Assembly (NCBI RefSeq): GCF_963259705.1
Contig: NC_081851.1
Location: 60,348,855-60,412,854 of the forward strand
DNA from: Myotis daubentonii
Taxonomy: Eukaryota > Chordata > Mammalia > Chiroptera > Vespertilionidae
Direction: 5' to 3'
Length of the DNA stretch: 64,000 bases
In this document: positions 34,901-45,638 of the stretch, piece by piece
Position numbering within the stretch: the stretch's first letter is position 1
How the letters are laid out: each line of letters starts with the position of its first letter
Position numbers and translations under genes: made by a program
The notes under the pieces: generated by a model
Told to the model about the DNA's origin: nothing
Seen by the model: the letters and a program-made list of their open reading frames with translations, nothing else
Databases searched by the model: none

Positions 34901-34964
34901 CCTCCCTCCCTCTCCCTCTCCCTTCCTCTCTCACTAAATCAATAAAAACAGATTTTTTAAAATA
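34664..34964 (+). mobile_element. Ves-type SINE with expanded (TC)n
   Basis: GGCCCAGCTGGTGTGGCTCAATTGG head, B-box-like GGTTCGATCCC, CCAGTAGGGGGCC and ATCGATGTTTCTC, then a long (TC)n and AATCAATAAAAACAGATTTTTT tail. Duplication AATATCTTACTTT (34651-34663) / AAAATCTTACTTT (34965-34977). Confidence 0.94.
34849..34898. repeat. (TC)n microsatellite in SINE
   Basis: About 24 TC units grown out of the SINE's own CT-rich region, then CCCT units to about 34920. Confidence 0.95.
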
Positions 34965-35016
34965 AAAATCTTACTTTCAATCTTTCCAAAAATATATGAA
35001 CCTATAAAAGATATTG

Positions 35017-35227
35017 CCTGGTCAGTGTGGCTCAGTGGTTGAGCGTCAACCTATGAACCAGGAGGTCAGGGCACATTCCTAGTCAGGGCACATGCCCAGG
35101 GTTGCAGGCTCAATCCCCAGTAGGGGGCGTGCAGGAGGTAGATGATCAATGATTCTCATCACTGATGTTTCTATCTCCCTCTCCCTTCTTCTCTGAAATC
35201 AATACAAACATATTTTACAAAGTAAAA
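35017..35227 (+). mobile_element. Ves-type SINE
   Basis: GCCTGGTCAGTGTGGCTCAGTGG head and perfect duplication ATAAAAGATATTG (35004-35016, 35228-35240). Contains the CTCF-like string CCAGTAGGGGGCGT at 35117-35130. Confidence 0.95.
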
Positions 35228-35404
35228 ATAAAAGATATTGATGGGCCTCCTCCTAGGGTTTTTGGAAAGAGCCGTACAAGCAAGGATTCAAGAAGCTTAA
35301 GCTACAATAAGTTCACAGTCAATTTGTCCCTGCAGAGGGGCACACAGGATCCAAATGATAGAGCAGAGAAACATCTTCAGGGATCATTAGTAGAACTCCC
35401 TTGG

Positions 35405-35525
35405 TACACAACAGTGGGAAAACTGAGGCCCTCAGAGGTTGTGTGACATCCCCATAGTCACAAATATGGTTAGTGACAGAGCTGGGACTGGAATCGTGGC
35501 ACTAACTCCAGCGCTCTGTAGATTG
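35405..35525 (-). mobile_element. MIR fragment, antisense
   Basis: 'gtgggaaaactgaggccctcagagg', then CATAGTCACAAATATGGTTAGTGACAGAGCTGGGACTGG and CACTAACTCCAGCGCTCTG follow antisense MIR. Confidence 0.75.
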
Positions 35526-36180
35526 CTTCAAGCTTTGTGGTTTTTTCCCTTAAGATCTTTAGACTCTGAGAGCTCAATTTCAGCTCAGTGTATATTGAAG
35601 AAAATAAAGTGTTTAGAAGAGGTGTCACTCCAAATTTCATTTAGGCAAAGTACCAAATAAATACCTTTTATCCCTGTGATCAGTCTCACAGCCTCTCACA
35701 GAGTACTTGTCAACAGAGATATTTTGCTGATGCATTGAATCTTACCCAACAAAGGGGGAAAAACATCCCTTTCATAAGTCATAATGTGTAACGCATATGT
35801 TGAGATTTGGTTTGGTATCCAAATAGACATCCTCTATCCAAAAGAAGAAAAAAATTACTAAGTGCTAATACTAATGCTAATGTTAGCCTATTACAAGTGT
35901 CTCATGCTGTGGCTTTATTCTGATTTGTGGCTTGAGATAAAGATTTCATATCCCTCATTTGAATGACAGTATCCACATACTGGGTTTTTATGGGCTGCAG
36001 TATGTTCCTATACTAACATTTCAATGCAGTCACTTCCACCCGGAAGATTTATTTCATCTGAAAGTTCACCCACATCACACAATTAAATCAACTTAAATAT
36101 CAGTTATCTCGGCCCCATTCTATTGTCCTCATGCATACTAAAATCATTTCTTAAATGCCCGATGTGTCATTTCTATACTG
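35526..36180. other. no recognisable feature
   Basis: About 650 bp AT-rich unique-looking sequence. Confidence 0.4.
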
Positions 36181-36690
36181 TAATAGAGGAAATAGGAGAA
36201 GCATGTGACACTGAAGATGAGATACAACAGTGAATAATATAAGATGTTTGCCCTCATGGAGCTCCTAGACAAGGGGGAGGAATAGGTACCTGGCCCAGTG
36301 GCCACAATGCAATATGGTAGAGTCTGAGAGCAGAGGCAGGGAACAGTCATTCAGCCAGGGAACTCAAGCAGGTTTTGGAGAGCTGACACTTGAATTAATT
36401 CTCACAAGAAAACGTTCCCTAGAGAGGAAAGAGGACGGGCATTAGAAGCAGGACCAATATATGCAAAGGTTTGGAGATGTGAAGGAGAATGTTTAGGAGA
36501 CCACTAACAATTAATTTTGGCTACAACTTAGAGCGCTGGGGAGCAGGGAGGGTGGTAGCAGGAGAAGAGCTGAAATGCAGAGTGTCATATCAGTCTGGCA
36601 AGGATTTGGGTACCAGGCTAAGGAGTTTGGACTTGCTTCTGTAGGAAAGAGCAGCTTCGAAACAGCATAGTGACATCATCAGATCTGTGT
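36181..36690 (-). mobile_element. L2 (LINE-2), antisense, about 500 bp
   Basis: Antisense L2 blocks in order: 'gccctcatggagctcctagac', 'gagaggaaagaggacgggcattagaagcagga', ATGCAAAGGTTTGGAGATG, 'ccaggctaaggagtttggacttgc' and 'gtgacatcatcagatctgtg'. Mammal-wide relic. Confidence 0.85.
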
Positions 36691-37754
36691 TTAGGAAAGC
36701 CAAGTATAGGAGTCAAGGAGTTACAAGGACCTTTGTGTGTGGCAAAGGTCTAGGTAATAAACAAGACCCTGAGCTATGAAAATCTCAATGACTATGATGA
36801 CAACATCCACTGGCAAAGGATCTCAAGAGGTATCTTTCAATGACCATCTCATTGTAAAAGTCTGTAATGAGCAATGTCAGAGCTGAATAACCAGACTAGA
36901 GCCCTCCCCATCTTCTTTCATACAGCAAGCAGTTCCTCACAACATAAAGTTGCCAGATCATTTCTACATGAGAACAAAACATGTCTCAGGATGACCTATA
37001 TCTGATCCTTTCCTCCTACTCCAGCCTAATGACATCACATGTTGCTTACTATTTTTTTTTGCAATCAATGAGGCTGAATCTAGATGGGCCAATAAGTCTG
37101 ATTCATAGAAGTGACAATGATGTGAGAGGCTGGGGACCTAAGACTCAAAGCTCCTCCCTTCTAGGTCAAACAGGAAAACACAGAAATGCATTGGCCCAAT
37201 GGGAACAAAAGTGTCAACTTGTTAGTAGGCCAGTGAGTGTCCAGTAAGTCCCCAGATGCAGAGTTCACTGGTAAAAGCTAGATTGGAGGGGAAAAGATTA
37301 AGTTTAAGGATAAATGTGGCTTTTGCTCCCATCACAAATCTATACCGTGAGGCCTGAGCGCTCAGACATGCCTCTGATGAAGGGCACTCAGGACCGACTA
37401 CAAGCTACAAGCCCACTCACTCAGCCATCAGAATGGCTGAGGTCTGAAGTGGGCACTAGGACAAAGGGAGAGCTCCTAGCCTCTGTCCCATGAGCAGCCC
37501 TGCTCAGGGGCTTTCTCAGGGGAGAGGGAAAGGAAGAGAGCTCTTAGCTCTCGGGTCCAGGTAGTGAAAGCCAAAGTGGAAGCCAGTCATCCCTGTCAGT
37601 CAAACGTGGCAAAGGAACAGTTGCTCATTCTGACCAATCAGACTGATCAGAAGGTCCCAGTAAGAGGATGAAGAGAGGCAGAAACATCCTCCCCACATGG
37701 AGGGAGGGACAGATATGTTTGGTAATAGGCAGAGGTTGACAAATGATGTACAGA
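36691..37754. other. 1.06 kb without recognisable feature
   Basis: Unique-looking; an 88-codon frame (36981-37247) has no recognisable domain. Confidence 0.4.
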
Positions 37755-37886
37755 ATGCCCAGTTAAGAGTTGAATTTCAGGTAAACAACAAATAATCTTA
37801 TAGTATACATATGCCCAAAATATTGCATGGGATATGCACTAAAAAATTATTCATTGCTTATCTGAAATCCAAATGAAACTGAGCAT
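37755..37886. repeat. imperfect palindromic repeat
   Basis: ATGCCCAGTTAAGAGTTGAATTTCAGGTAAACAAC...AATAATC on the left is answered by the inverse ATTATTCATTGCTTATCTGAAATCC...CTGAGCAT on the right, with arms of about 60 bp and a short AT centre. It looks like an old foldback element common in mammals that I cannot name. Confidence 0.65.
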
Positions 37887-37974
37887 CCTATACTTTTATT
37901 TGATAAATTTGACGTCACTAGTGGAAGAATCTTCCCCCCATGGCATAGATACTCACATCCCCACATCTGACTTC

Positions 37975-38065
37975 TAGAATGGAGAACTTATAAATCATCC
38001 AGTCCATCAGCTTAAATTCTCTCATGATGAAAATGAGGAGCCCAGACAACTGCAATAACTGGCCC
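37975..38065 (-). mobile_element. possible MIR-type fragment, antisense
   Basis: 'catgatgaaaatgaggagcccagacaactg' and CAATAACTGGCCCAAAGTCATG resemble antisense MIR. Confidence 0.45.
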
Positions 38066-38082
38066 AAAGTCATGCTATTATT

Positions 38083-38362
38083 TGTTTGTTTGTTGTTAAT
38101 ACTCACCCCTTAGCTAGTTTCCCATTGATTTTTAGAGACAATGGGAGGAAGAGAGGGAGGGAGGGAGGGAAGAAAGGAGGGAGAGAGGGAGGGAAACATG
38201 CATGTGAGAGAGACACACCAGTTGGTTGCCTCCTGAACGTAATCTGACAAGGGCCAAGGATGGAACCTGCAACCCAGGTCTGTGCCCTTGAGCGGGAATT
38301 AAACCCAAGATGCTTCTGTCTGAGGGCCAATGCTCTAACCACTGAGCCCACCAGCCAGGGCC
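38083..38362 (-). mobile_element. older Ves-related SINE, inverted
   Basis: Head (minus strand) GCCCTGGCTGGTGGGCTCAGTGG, GGGAATTAAACCC at the B-box, and a long GGGA-rich purine region. Flanks AAGTCATGCTATTATT (38067-) and ATAGTCATGCTACTATT (38364-38380) are a slightly diverged duplication. Confidence 0.9.
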
Positions 38363-38429
38363 CATAGTCATGCTACTATTCATGGCAGACCAAGGAACAA
38401 AATACATTTGCATTTTCTATTGTGGTGTT

Positions 38430-38590
38430 CTTCCCTCTCTGCCTCCCTAAGCCCTTTCTTCCCCTTGGCTCCCTAGCTCCTAAATTACATGAAAATTCCC
38501 TAAGGGCAAAGGGAATTATTTTTTAATACTTTCTCCCAATGCCTAACACAATGCTTTATGAGCCCTGGCAGCACAATCGATATTGTGGAG
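38430..38590 (+). mobile_element. L2 3' end
   Basis: 'ttccctaagggcaaagggaatt', then CAATGCCTAACACAATGC, then GAGCCCTGG follow the L2 3' terminal order. Confidence 0.55.
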
Positions 38591-39404
38591 TGGCAGGCCA
38601 TGTGGCTGAATTACCTGGATAACTGCCACATCTTTCCACTTCACTCAGACCTTCTGTGTCCTATTTTTGTAAACCCGTTTTGGGGGCGGTTGCTAGAAGG
38701 TTGGCACGGCCTCTAGCCAGGTGTGAGACATGTCCTAGCCCTCCTGAGAGGCCATGAGGTATGAGTTTCTGAATAACACAGCGCCTCTGGGAAGCATCCT
38801 TTCTACTGGGGTAATGGGTTCGAGGAAAACACAGCTGAGACCTGTGAGCTTTTGCATGAAAGGAAGCCTTATTTTAATCAGGAATTTCAGCTTCCTCCAC
38901 GGCAAACCTTTGACTAGAGCTGCCAGCAAAGAACCAGCTGGACATGTAGGCTTCCTTTCACTCCTTCCCTTGCCTCCCTCTTGTGGACAAGCAGGCAAGC
39001 AGTTAGTGCAACGGACATGAGCAGGTGAAGAGTCCTTAAACAGCCTCACAGACGGATGTCTCTGCCACACACAGCACTTGCCAGGCCAGCCCGTGACAGA
39101 TTAGTGAAGAGGGGTGATCTTCGCTGCCCTCCATCACTTCTCACAACTCATACCACTTTGTCTTCTCCTTATTCCCAGAACCTTGATCATCCCCCTACCC
39201 CCCCTCCACCCCAACCTCTTTCAACCTCCATCTCCATGTTCCTGACCTGCTTCCGCTATAAACCAACCAAGACTTAGGCCTCCTGGAGTTCCAGGCAAGC
39301 AAGTCCTCACTCCTCCAGGGAACAAGTTGCATCATCCCAATAAAGAGAGACCACACCGTTGGAAGCCGGATGCTGAGATGCTTCATGATAATAATAATAT
39401 TTAT
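38591..39404. other. no recognisable feature
   Basis: About 810 bp. Two mutually overlapping frames (111 codons minus, 88 codons plus) are without recognised domains. A C-rich run lies at 39188-39216. Confidence 0.4.
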
Positions 39405-39630
39405 TTAGTGCTTAATAATGTAGGCTCCTTTCACTAAGCATTTGATACCCATTATCTTGTTTATGCTCATAATCTTCTCAGTAAACCCGATACTGTGCTT
39501 CTGTCCATTTGACAGATGAAGGAACTGAGGTCTGGAAACATTAAGTAATGCACTCAGGCTTTTACTCTCAGTTGCAGAACTGGGATTCAGACTCAGAACA
39601 TTTGGCTCTGGACTCTAAAAAGCTCTGTTT
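39405..39630 (-). mobile_element. MIR SINE, antisense
   Basis: CATTATCTTGTTTATGCTCATAATC, then CATTTGACAGATGAAGGAACTGAGG, then CAGAACTGGGATTCAGACTCAG and GGCTCTGGACTC: long antisense MIR. Confidence 0.9.
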
Positions 39631-39660
39631 CATAGGACTTTCCGCAGTCACGGAAATATT

Positions 39661-39813
39661 CTGCATCATCCAATATAGTGGGTACTAGCTTTAAGTAGCT
39701 ACTGAGTATTTGAAATGTGACTACTGCCACTAAAGTTTTCATTTGATGTCATTTTTATTTATTTTATTTAAATAGCCACAGATGACTAGTGGTTACTTGA
39801 ACAGCATGACTTA
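39661..39813. mobile_element. hAT-Charlie relic related to that at 17706
   Basis: CATCATCCAATATAGTGGGTACTAGC at the left and CACAGATGACTAGTGGTTACTTGAACAGCATGA at the right correspond to the two ends of the MER-type element at 17706-18024, here in inverse orientation and internally deleted. Confidence 0.65.
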
Positions 39814-40729
39814 GAACATAACCCCTGTGGGATTCTAGCTACCTGCTTTTCCTTTCCCCACACACAGACTCACATGCACACCCTGGGTGGGTTAGGGATC
39901 CTTACTCCATGTAAAGTTAAAGTAGACCCTGACTACAAAATTGATAGTTGACTATGCCCTCTTTGATGCAAGAAGGCAAGGGAAAGTGAATCAATAATAT
40001 GAAAGACATGAGCTCTTCTCCTCACTCTGCTGTGACAAGTGACAATAACTTCTCTGAGCCCCAGCTTCTGCCTTTGTTCAAGGACGGAGCTCTACCCCAT
40101 GACTCCAGCTCTAAGGTTCCCCACCTGCTCTGGCTCTCAAGGTGGCACATTGAAAACAAGAGTCCCAGGTGATGAGTCTGGCACTCACCGTGATTACCTG
40201 GAGGAACAGTCAAGCAAACATGCTTGATTGTGCACATCCAACACCCCATAATATATAGGGTTCTTTTTTTAGAACCCTAATCAGAGATTCCATTTCCATA
40301 ATTAACGTCTTTAGGAGTAATTGCAAATGACACATCTGTTCACCATCACCCCCTCCTTGGCAAAGTGTGTGTTATAAACAACGTTTCTTCAGCTTGGTAA
40401 ACACTTGGTGCCAGTCCTTTGCTTGTTGCGTTAGTCAATTTCTGCCTGGGGATGGTGATGACCCTGGGTGACCTATTTCTGCACAGTCCCATCCCTTCTG
40501 CCAATGGCACTCAAACCAGACTAGGACTTGCCTGCAACAACTACCCATTTTGACTGGCCACAGAGCATGAGTTCTTACTCTCGGTTTCCTACATCAACGT
40601 TTTAGAGGATTCATGAAATTATATAAAATGCTGGGTAAATATACTTGTACATGTATGTTCTAGGGAGAAGGTTCATGGCTTCCATTAGAGTTTCAATGGT
40701 TGTCTATGATCCAAAAAATAATTAAGAAA
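39814..40729. other. no recognisable feature
   Basis: About 900 bp unique-looking; a weak MIR-like string at 40025-40080 only. Confidence 0.4.
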
Positions 40730-40994
40730 CATATTATCTGCTTCCATTTATATGAAGGTGAGAATAGGTACATCTATAGAGATAGAAAGTAGATTAGTGG
40801 TTACTTATGTCAGGGATGGATGGGGGTACAAATAAGAGGACGAGGGTGATAGCTAAAGGATACAAGGTTTCTTCTTGAGGTGGTGCAAATGTTCTAAAAT
40901 TGGCTCTGATGGTTACCCATATCTGTGAATATACTCAAAAATAAACACTGAATTTCACATGGGTAAATTGCATGGTATGCAAATTATATCTCAA
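40730..40994 (+). mobile_element. L1 (L1MA/L1MB-type) 3' UTR, interrupted
   Basis: TCCATTTATATGAAGG, CTATAGAGATAGAAAGTAGATTAGTGG, GGTGGTGCAAATGTTCTAAAATTG, GTGAATATACTC and GCAAATTATATCTCAA form the L1 3' UTR. The last bases continue at 41562 (TAAGACTGTTTTTAAAAA) beyond a Helitron. Confidence 0.9.
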
Positions 40995-41561
40995 CTAGAG
41001 GCCTGATGCATGAAATTTGTGCACAGGCAGGGGGCGGGGGAGGTGTCCCTCAGCCCAGCCTGCACCCTATCCAATCTGGGACCCCTCGAGGGATGTCCAA
41101 GTGCCCATTTAGGCCCAATCCCAGTGGCAGTCGGACATCCCTCTCACAATCCAGGACTGCTGGCTCCCAACCACTCACCTGCCTGCCTGCCTGCCTGATT
41201 GCCCCTAACTGCTTCTGCCTGCCAGCCTGATCACCCCCTAACCACTCCCCTGCCATCCTGATTGACACCTAACTGCTCCCCTGCTGGCCCAATTGCCCCT
41301 AATTGCCCTCCCCTGCCAGTCTGGTCACCCCTAACTGCCATCCCCTGCCGGCCTGGTCCCCCGCAACTGCCTTCCCCTGCAGGCCTGGTCGCCCCCAACT
41401 GCCCTCCTCTGCCAGCCTGGTCACTCCTAACTGCCCTCCCCTGCAGGCCTGGTCCCTCCCAACTGCCCTCCCCTGCCAGCCATCTTGTGTCCACATGGGG
41501 GTGGCCATCTTGTATGTTGGAGTGATGGTCAATTTGCACATTACCTCTTTATTATATAGGA
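40995..41561 (-). mobile_element. Helitron with enlarged internal minisatellite
   Basis: Plus-strand ends CTAGAGGCCTGATGCATGAA and CCTCTTTATTATATAGGA, flanked by A40994 and T41562. At 567 bp it is a relative of the 403-bp copy at 18551-18953 with the same ends and flanking body. The size difference is largely extra 31-bp units. Confidence 0.95.
41194..41479. repeat. nine-unit 31-32-bp minisatellite inside a Helitron
   Basis: Nine diverged units of the form 'cctggtc-cccc-taactgcc-tcccctgccag', about 286 bp in all. The sister Helitron at 18551 has about four. Confidence 0.9.
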
Positions 41562-41768
41562 TAAGACTGTTTTTAAAAATGGCTAAGAACCCCTGCTTTG
41601 AAAAGGGGGCTGTAGACTGTGGGTACCCACAGACAGTGCGGCTGGGACCTGTTTTCTCTCAGAAAGCCTTGGGTGGTACCAAACACAGGTCTTTATTAGA
41701 AGAAAGGCCTGCTTTATGTGGGGCCTCCCAAGGGGTATGGTTCCATAGTATCAGGAAGGCTCTCTACG

Positions 41769-41896
41769 CCAATACTTCTCAAACTTTAACAAGCATACGA
41801 GTTACTCAGTGATCTTTTTAAAATTCAGATTCTGATTCAGTAGTTAAAGGGCGGGACAAGGTTCTCCTGGTGATCCAAGGAACACTGTAAGAAGGC
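41769..41896. mobile_element. MER5A-like hAT-Charlie relic
   Basis: CCAATACTTCTCAAACTTTAACAAGCATACGAG at the left, GATTCTGATTCAGTAGTTAAAGG in the centre and CTCCTGGTGATCCAAGGAACACTG at the right. Confidence 0.7.
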
Positions 41897-42484
41897 ACTA
41901 GACCAAAACTATGTTCACATCCTCTCACCTCCCATGGATCTTCATGCCACCCAGCTACGTATAACAATGTAATTTCCTGAGATATACAGCTCTGGATACA
42001 CTCTTTCTGTCTAGAGCTCTTTCCCCAGCTAAATTCTCTGCTCCCTTGCTCTAATGAACAGCTTGGAAACCTCAAATGCCCCCTTTATCCTTCTCCCTTA
42101 AAGTCTAAGCCAGAAACAGGCCAATCAGTTCATTAGTTTTATTTCCCCTCAGCCCCACGCTGGCCCAGTTTAGCCCTTCAGCATGAGGTTGCATCCCATA
42201 AAAGGCACACCTAGCTCAAATACAACTTAGACACACGCAAAATAGTTATTTCATCTATGTGTCCTAAATGTAAATGTTTTACTCATCCCACTAAACATTT
42301 TACTTCCCCGGTAGTGGATAAGGAAGTTGGCACCCTGATGCTGATTTTGAACCAAGGGAGTATTCCTCTAAGGGGAGATGGTGGTCAATATAAAGCAGAT
42401 TGCCTCAAAAAAGAGTAAGGACTCCTTCATCAGCCTTATTCAAGTAGAACAATATCACACATGCTGTAGCAAGGACTGAGTGGT
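41897..42484. other. no recognisable feature
   Basis: About 590 bp unique-looking sequence. Confidence 0.4.
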
Positions 42485-42823
42485 ATAGTAGATTGAAAAT
42501 ACGGCCACAGTATTTTGCAACAACTCCCATCAAGGGGTGGAGTTCACTTCTCCACCTTGAATCTAGGCTGGCCCTGTGACTTGTCTTCACCAGTCAAATG
42601 TGGCAGAAATGTTGTATAAGTTCCAGAGCCCAGTTCCAAGAGACCTTGCAGCTTCTTCCCTCTTGAAATGCTGCCCTGAGAACACCATGTAAGGAACCCA
42701 GTCTAGCCAACTAGGATGAGAGGCTGCATGAGATGAACAAGGCACCCCTGCTGACCGTCAGTACCACTACCAGACCAGTGAATGAGGCCATGTTGGATCC
42801 CCACACCACCCCCCACCCCCGCC

Positions 42824-42824
<1 letters not shown>

Positions 42825-42872
<48 letters not shown>
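42825..42872. repeat. (AC)n microsatellite
   Basis: About 24 AC units. Confidence 0.97.
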
Positions 42873-42875
<3 letters not shown>

Positions 42876-42894
42876 TCCAGATGAAAATAGCAGA

Positions 42895-42998
42895 TGATGA
42901 AGGCCTGGGGAGGAGTGGGTAGAGGGCTAGAAGAGGTCAATGGGGGAAGAGGGGGACATATGTAATACTTTCAATAAAGATTTTTTAAAAATAAAAAT
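42895..42998 (+). mobile_element. L1 3' tail inside a MaLR LTR
   Basis: Only about 100 bp: G-rich block, GGGGGACATATGTAATAC, TTTCAATAAAGATTTTTT and A-rich tail. Flanks GAAAATAGCAGA (42883-42894) and AAAATAGCAGAG (42999-43010) are the target duplication. Confidence 0.88.
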
Positions 42999-43182
42999 AA
43001 AATAGCAGAGGAACCACTCAGCCAACCCAAATAATTGTGAGAAATTTCTGTTGTTTTTTTATCTCTAAAATCTGAGGTGGTTTGTTACATAACAATAGAT
43101 AACAGAGGTAGATAGGATGGCAAACTAGGTAACATCTAAAAACTCTTCAAACATGATTCTGTGTTTTAAGAAATGTTAGTAG

Positions 43183-43412
43183 TGCCTGGCTGGTGTGGCT
43201 CAGGGGTCGAGCATCAACCTAGTAATCCAAGGTCACGGTTCATTTCCCAGTCAGGGGACATGCCCGGGTTGTGGGCTCAATCTCCAGTAGGGAGCGTGCA
43301 GGAGGCAGCCTATCAATGATTCTCTCTCATCGTTGATGTTTCTTTCATTGATGTTTCTATCTCTCTCTCTCTCCCTTCCTCTCTGAAATCAATACAAAAT
43401 ATATTTTAAAAA
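43183..43412 (+). mobile_element. Ves-type SINE
   Basis: GCCTGGCTGGTGTGGCTCAGGGG head, two GATGTTTCT motifs, AATCAATACAAAATATATTTTAAA tail. Perfect 15-bp duplication AAGAAATGTTAGTAG (43168-43182, 43413-43427). Confidence 0.96.
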
Positions 43413-43427
43413 AAGAAATGTTAGTAG

Positions 43428-43977
43428 GAGGCGGGGGAGGGAAGGAGTTGATTAAGCCTCTATCAAGCTTTTTCTTCTATACATCACAGCTCCGTGCTCC
43501 ATTTATAAGTCTGGTTTCTGCATGTGCTTTTGTTGCTGGTTTGCCATGTGAGGAAAACAATGAAGGGCCTCTTTCACACCTTAGTGACTCTATTGTAACA
43601 GGGTGCCTTGCTTGAACTATGGGGGGCGGGGCGGACTTAGATATGTTTGCAGCTATTAGAGTTAGGTCACACCTCCCCGCTGCATGAAGTGTTATGCCTG
43701 AGGCCTTTGGAGTTAGATTGGACAAAGTTGGGTAGTCCTGATATGGGGTGCCTAGAGGGAGAGAAGGGAAAACAGGATAACAATGGGTGAGGATGGAGTA
43801 ATGTTTTCCCCCCACCCTGACCTCAACCCCATCACAAAGGACTGATTATGAATCTCAAAGAAAAGAGGAATTACACCAAAAGCTGAAGGAAGACCTTTGG
43901 GAAATCTAGGCACACAGCTGCTTTGGAGCCCAGGGATAGAGCTGGCAACAGGGTTCCCTTCCTCACCCTGGCCAGCT
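43428..43977. other. no recognisable feature
   Basis: About 550 bp; overlapping minus-strand frames of 112 and 127 codons (the latter runs into the LTR) lack recognisable domains. Confidence 0.4.
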
Positions 43978-43981
43978 CTGC

Positions 43982-44439
43982 TGTTGTAGAAGACTGAAGA
44001 AACCCAAGCAATGCTTAGAGAAATGGAGTTACACAGCTTTATTACAGCGGTGTCAGAGGAGTTGCCTCCAAAGTCTGAGCAAACCAATATGGTGGAAGCT
44101 CTTCTTTTATCCTCTTTGGTTTCTTTGTCCTCCAAATATGGATGGGACTTCCGGACCTTTCATGGGCTTTGCTAAAAGCCCCGTGTGTTGGGGTGGGGGC
44201 CTTGAGACCATATCTAAGGGCCTGGCCTGGCGCCAGGGCTGATAACCCCCTCTGGGGGTTGTGTGTTGTTCATGGCTATGGCCCCTGTAAAATGTGAGCA
44301 TTGGGGTCACAGGTCTTGCAAGACCAGATTGTGGAGAAAGGGGCAGTGACTTAAGTATAGGTTATCAAGAATGCACATTAGGTTACTGCTAGCCCCCAAA
44401 CATCAGGGTTACATTGGAATTCGCCTTTCAGCCTTCTCA
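43982..44439 (-). mobile_element. solo LTR of an endogenous retrovirus (4-bp TSD)
   Basis: On the minus strand it starts TGAGAAGGCTGAAAGG and ends CTTCTACAACA, i.e. TG...CA, with CTGC on both sides (43978-43981, 44440-44443). A GGATAAAAGAAG TATA-like site precedes a CAGACTTTGG stretch and an AATAAAGCTGTG polyadenylation signal, as in U3-R. It is 458 bp long. A 4-bp duplication suits a class I (ERV1) origin. Confidence 0.7.
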
Positions 44440-44443
44440 CTGC

Positions 44444-45279
44444 CAGGCACACAAAGCACCTTGCGCTTCCTAAGAAGAAAAGACGGTGGATGTGTTTCAT
44501 GGGGTCCCGTTATCACTGAGGGCTCAGTCATCCAACATAGGGATAAAGTCCCCTGACAAAGGAGGCCCAGAACATGAGCCAAACTCATGTTTCTGAGCAC
44601 GTGTGACATGCCAACACCTTAAGGACGCTCTGAGATAACTAAAGGAGGCCCAGGGGGAAGGTGTCAGAGGTTCAGCCTGAGCAGAAAGACGTCTGTCTAA
44701 AGCATCGCCGTGCATGTGTCCAAACATGTACCCACAAACTGGTGACACCTTGAAATGTCTTTTCCCATTTCTCTTTCTGGTAGCAGAGATCCCCATGACC
44801 CACACCACATGCTCCGATAGCATCCAGCTGCTTTGCACATTCTTCATTTTTCAAGAGCTGGTTTTCTCCAAGTGTTTTAGGTTATTTGAAAAATGAAGCT
44901 ACTTTCCCAACTTGGGTGTATATTTCAACTAAGCTTGAAGCTAAAGCTATGGAATGAACGTTTGGAGCTCAGAGGGGTAAGTTAGGCCTCGCATCCAGCT
45001 TACCCGCCTTTTGTCCGTGTATGGTGGAATAATCTAGAGATGCTGGTCCAGGCACTGTTTCACCTCAAGTAGTCTAGAGATTGCATTCTATTCTTATTTC
45101 AAGAAGGGAAATACAACCACGGGTATCATGGGCCTGGTTACAGGAAATAGACACAATTTGCCTGATTCAGCTAGATTTTTTTTATAACATCTTGTTGCTA
45201 TTGGTCTTCTACAACTTATTCCTTTTTAGTCTAACCATTAAGGGAATGCTATAAACTATTTTTAAATGCACAGTTTAAT
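44444..45279. other. no recognisable feature
   Basis: About 840 bp unique-looking; no coding or repeat signal recognised. Confidence 0.4.
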
Positions 45280-45632
45280 AATTTGACAAAAGCTAGCAAG
45301 ATTGAAGGAAAGTTTACCTGTAACTCAATAATTCTATTCTTACTAGTAAGTGTAGACTCAGAAAGGAAAACTTCATACAGGCGCCTAAGGAGACGTCAAC
45401 AAGAATATGTGTTGCAGCATAACTTGTAGCCTTGAAAAACATGTTTATCAATAGAGTAGAGTGAAATACATTTTCAGTTATTCATCCAAAGCAGTATGAT
45501 GCAGCAGTTAAAATAACTGAATGAGATCTATTAGTATCAACATGGGTAAGTCACAACATAATGTCCAATGTAATAAAGTTTTAAAAGGATACATGTAGAA
45601 TACTAGTATACTACAAGAGTTAAAATTAAAAG
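45280..45632 (+). mobile_element. old L1 (L1M) 3' region, left part
   Basis: CTGTAACTCAATAATTCTATTCTTAC, 'gttgcagcataacttgtagccttgaaaaac', AGTATGATGCAGCAGTTAAAATAAC and GTAATAAAGTTTTAAAAGGATACATGTAG follow the order of an L1M 3' end; it resumes after the LTR at 46389. Confidence 0.7.
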
Positions 45633-45638
45633 CCCACC

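Larger units (their letters stand above)
42485..43112 (+). mobile_element. MaLR (MLT1-like) LTR, interrupted
   Basis: 'tgtgacttgtcttcaccagtcaaatgtggcagaaatg', 'cttcttccctcttgaaatgctgccctgagaacacc', then, after an insertion, 'ataattgtgagaaatttctgttgtttttttatc' and GGTGGTTTGTTACATAACAATAGATAACAGAGG. This is the MLT1 block order, with the AC microsatellite and L1 tail (42825-43010) in the middle. Confidence 0.8.

Noticed and set aside
34800..34964. Polypyrimidine tract as splice acceptor
   Set aside because: It is the CT-rich region of a Ves SINE; no exon follows.
41231..41812. Frames of 80-169 codons on both strands
   Set aside because: Products of the Helitron minisatellite and neighbouring sequence.
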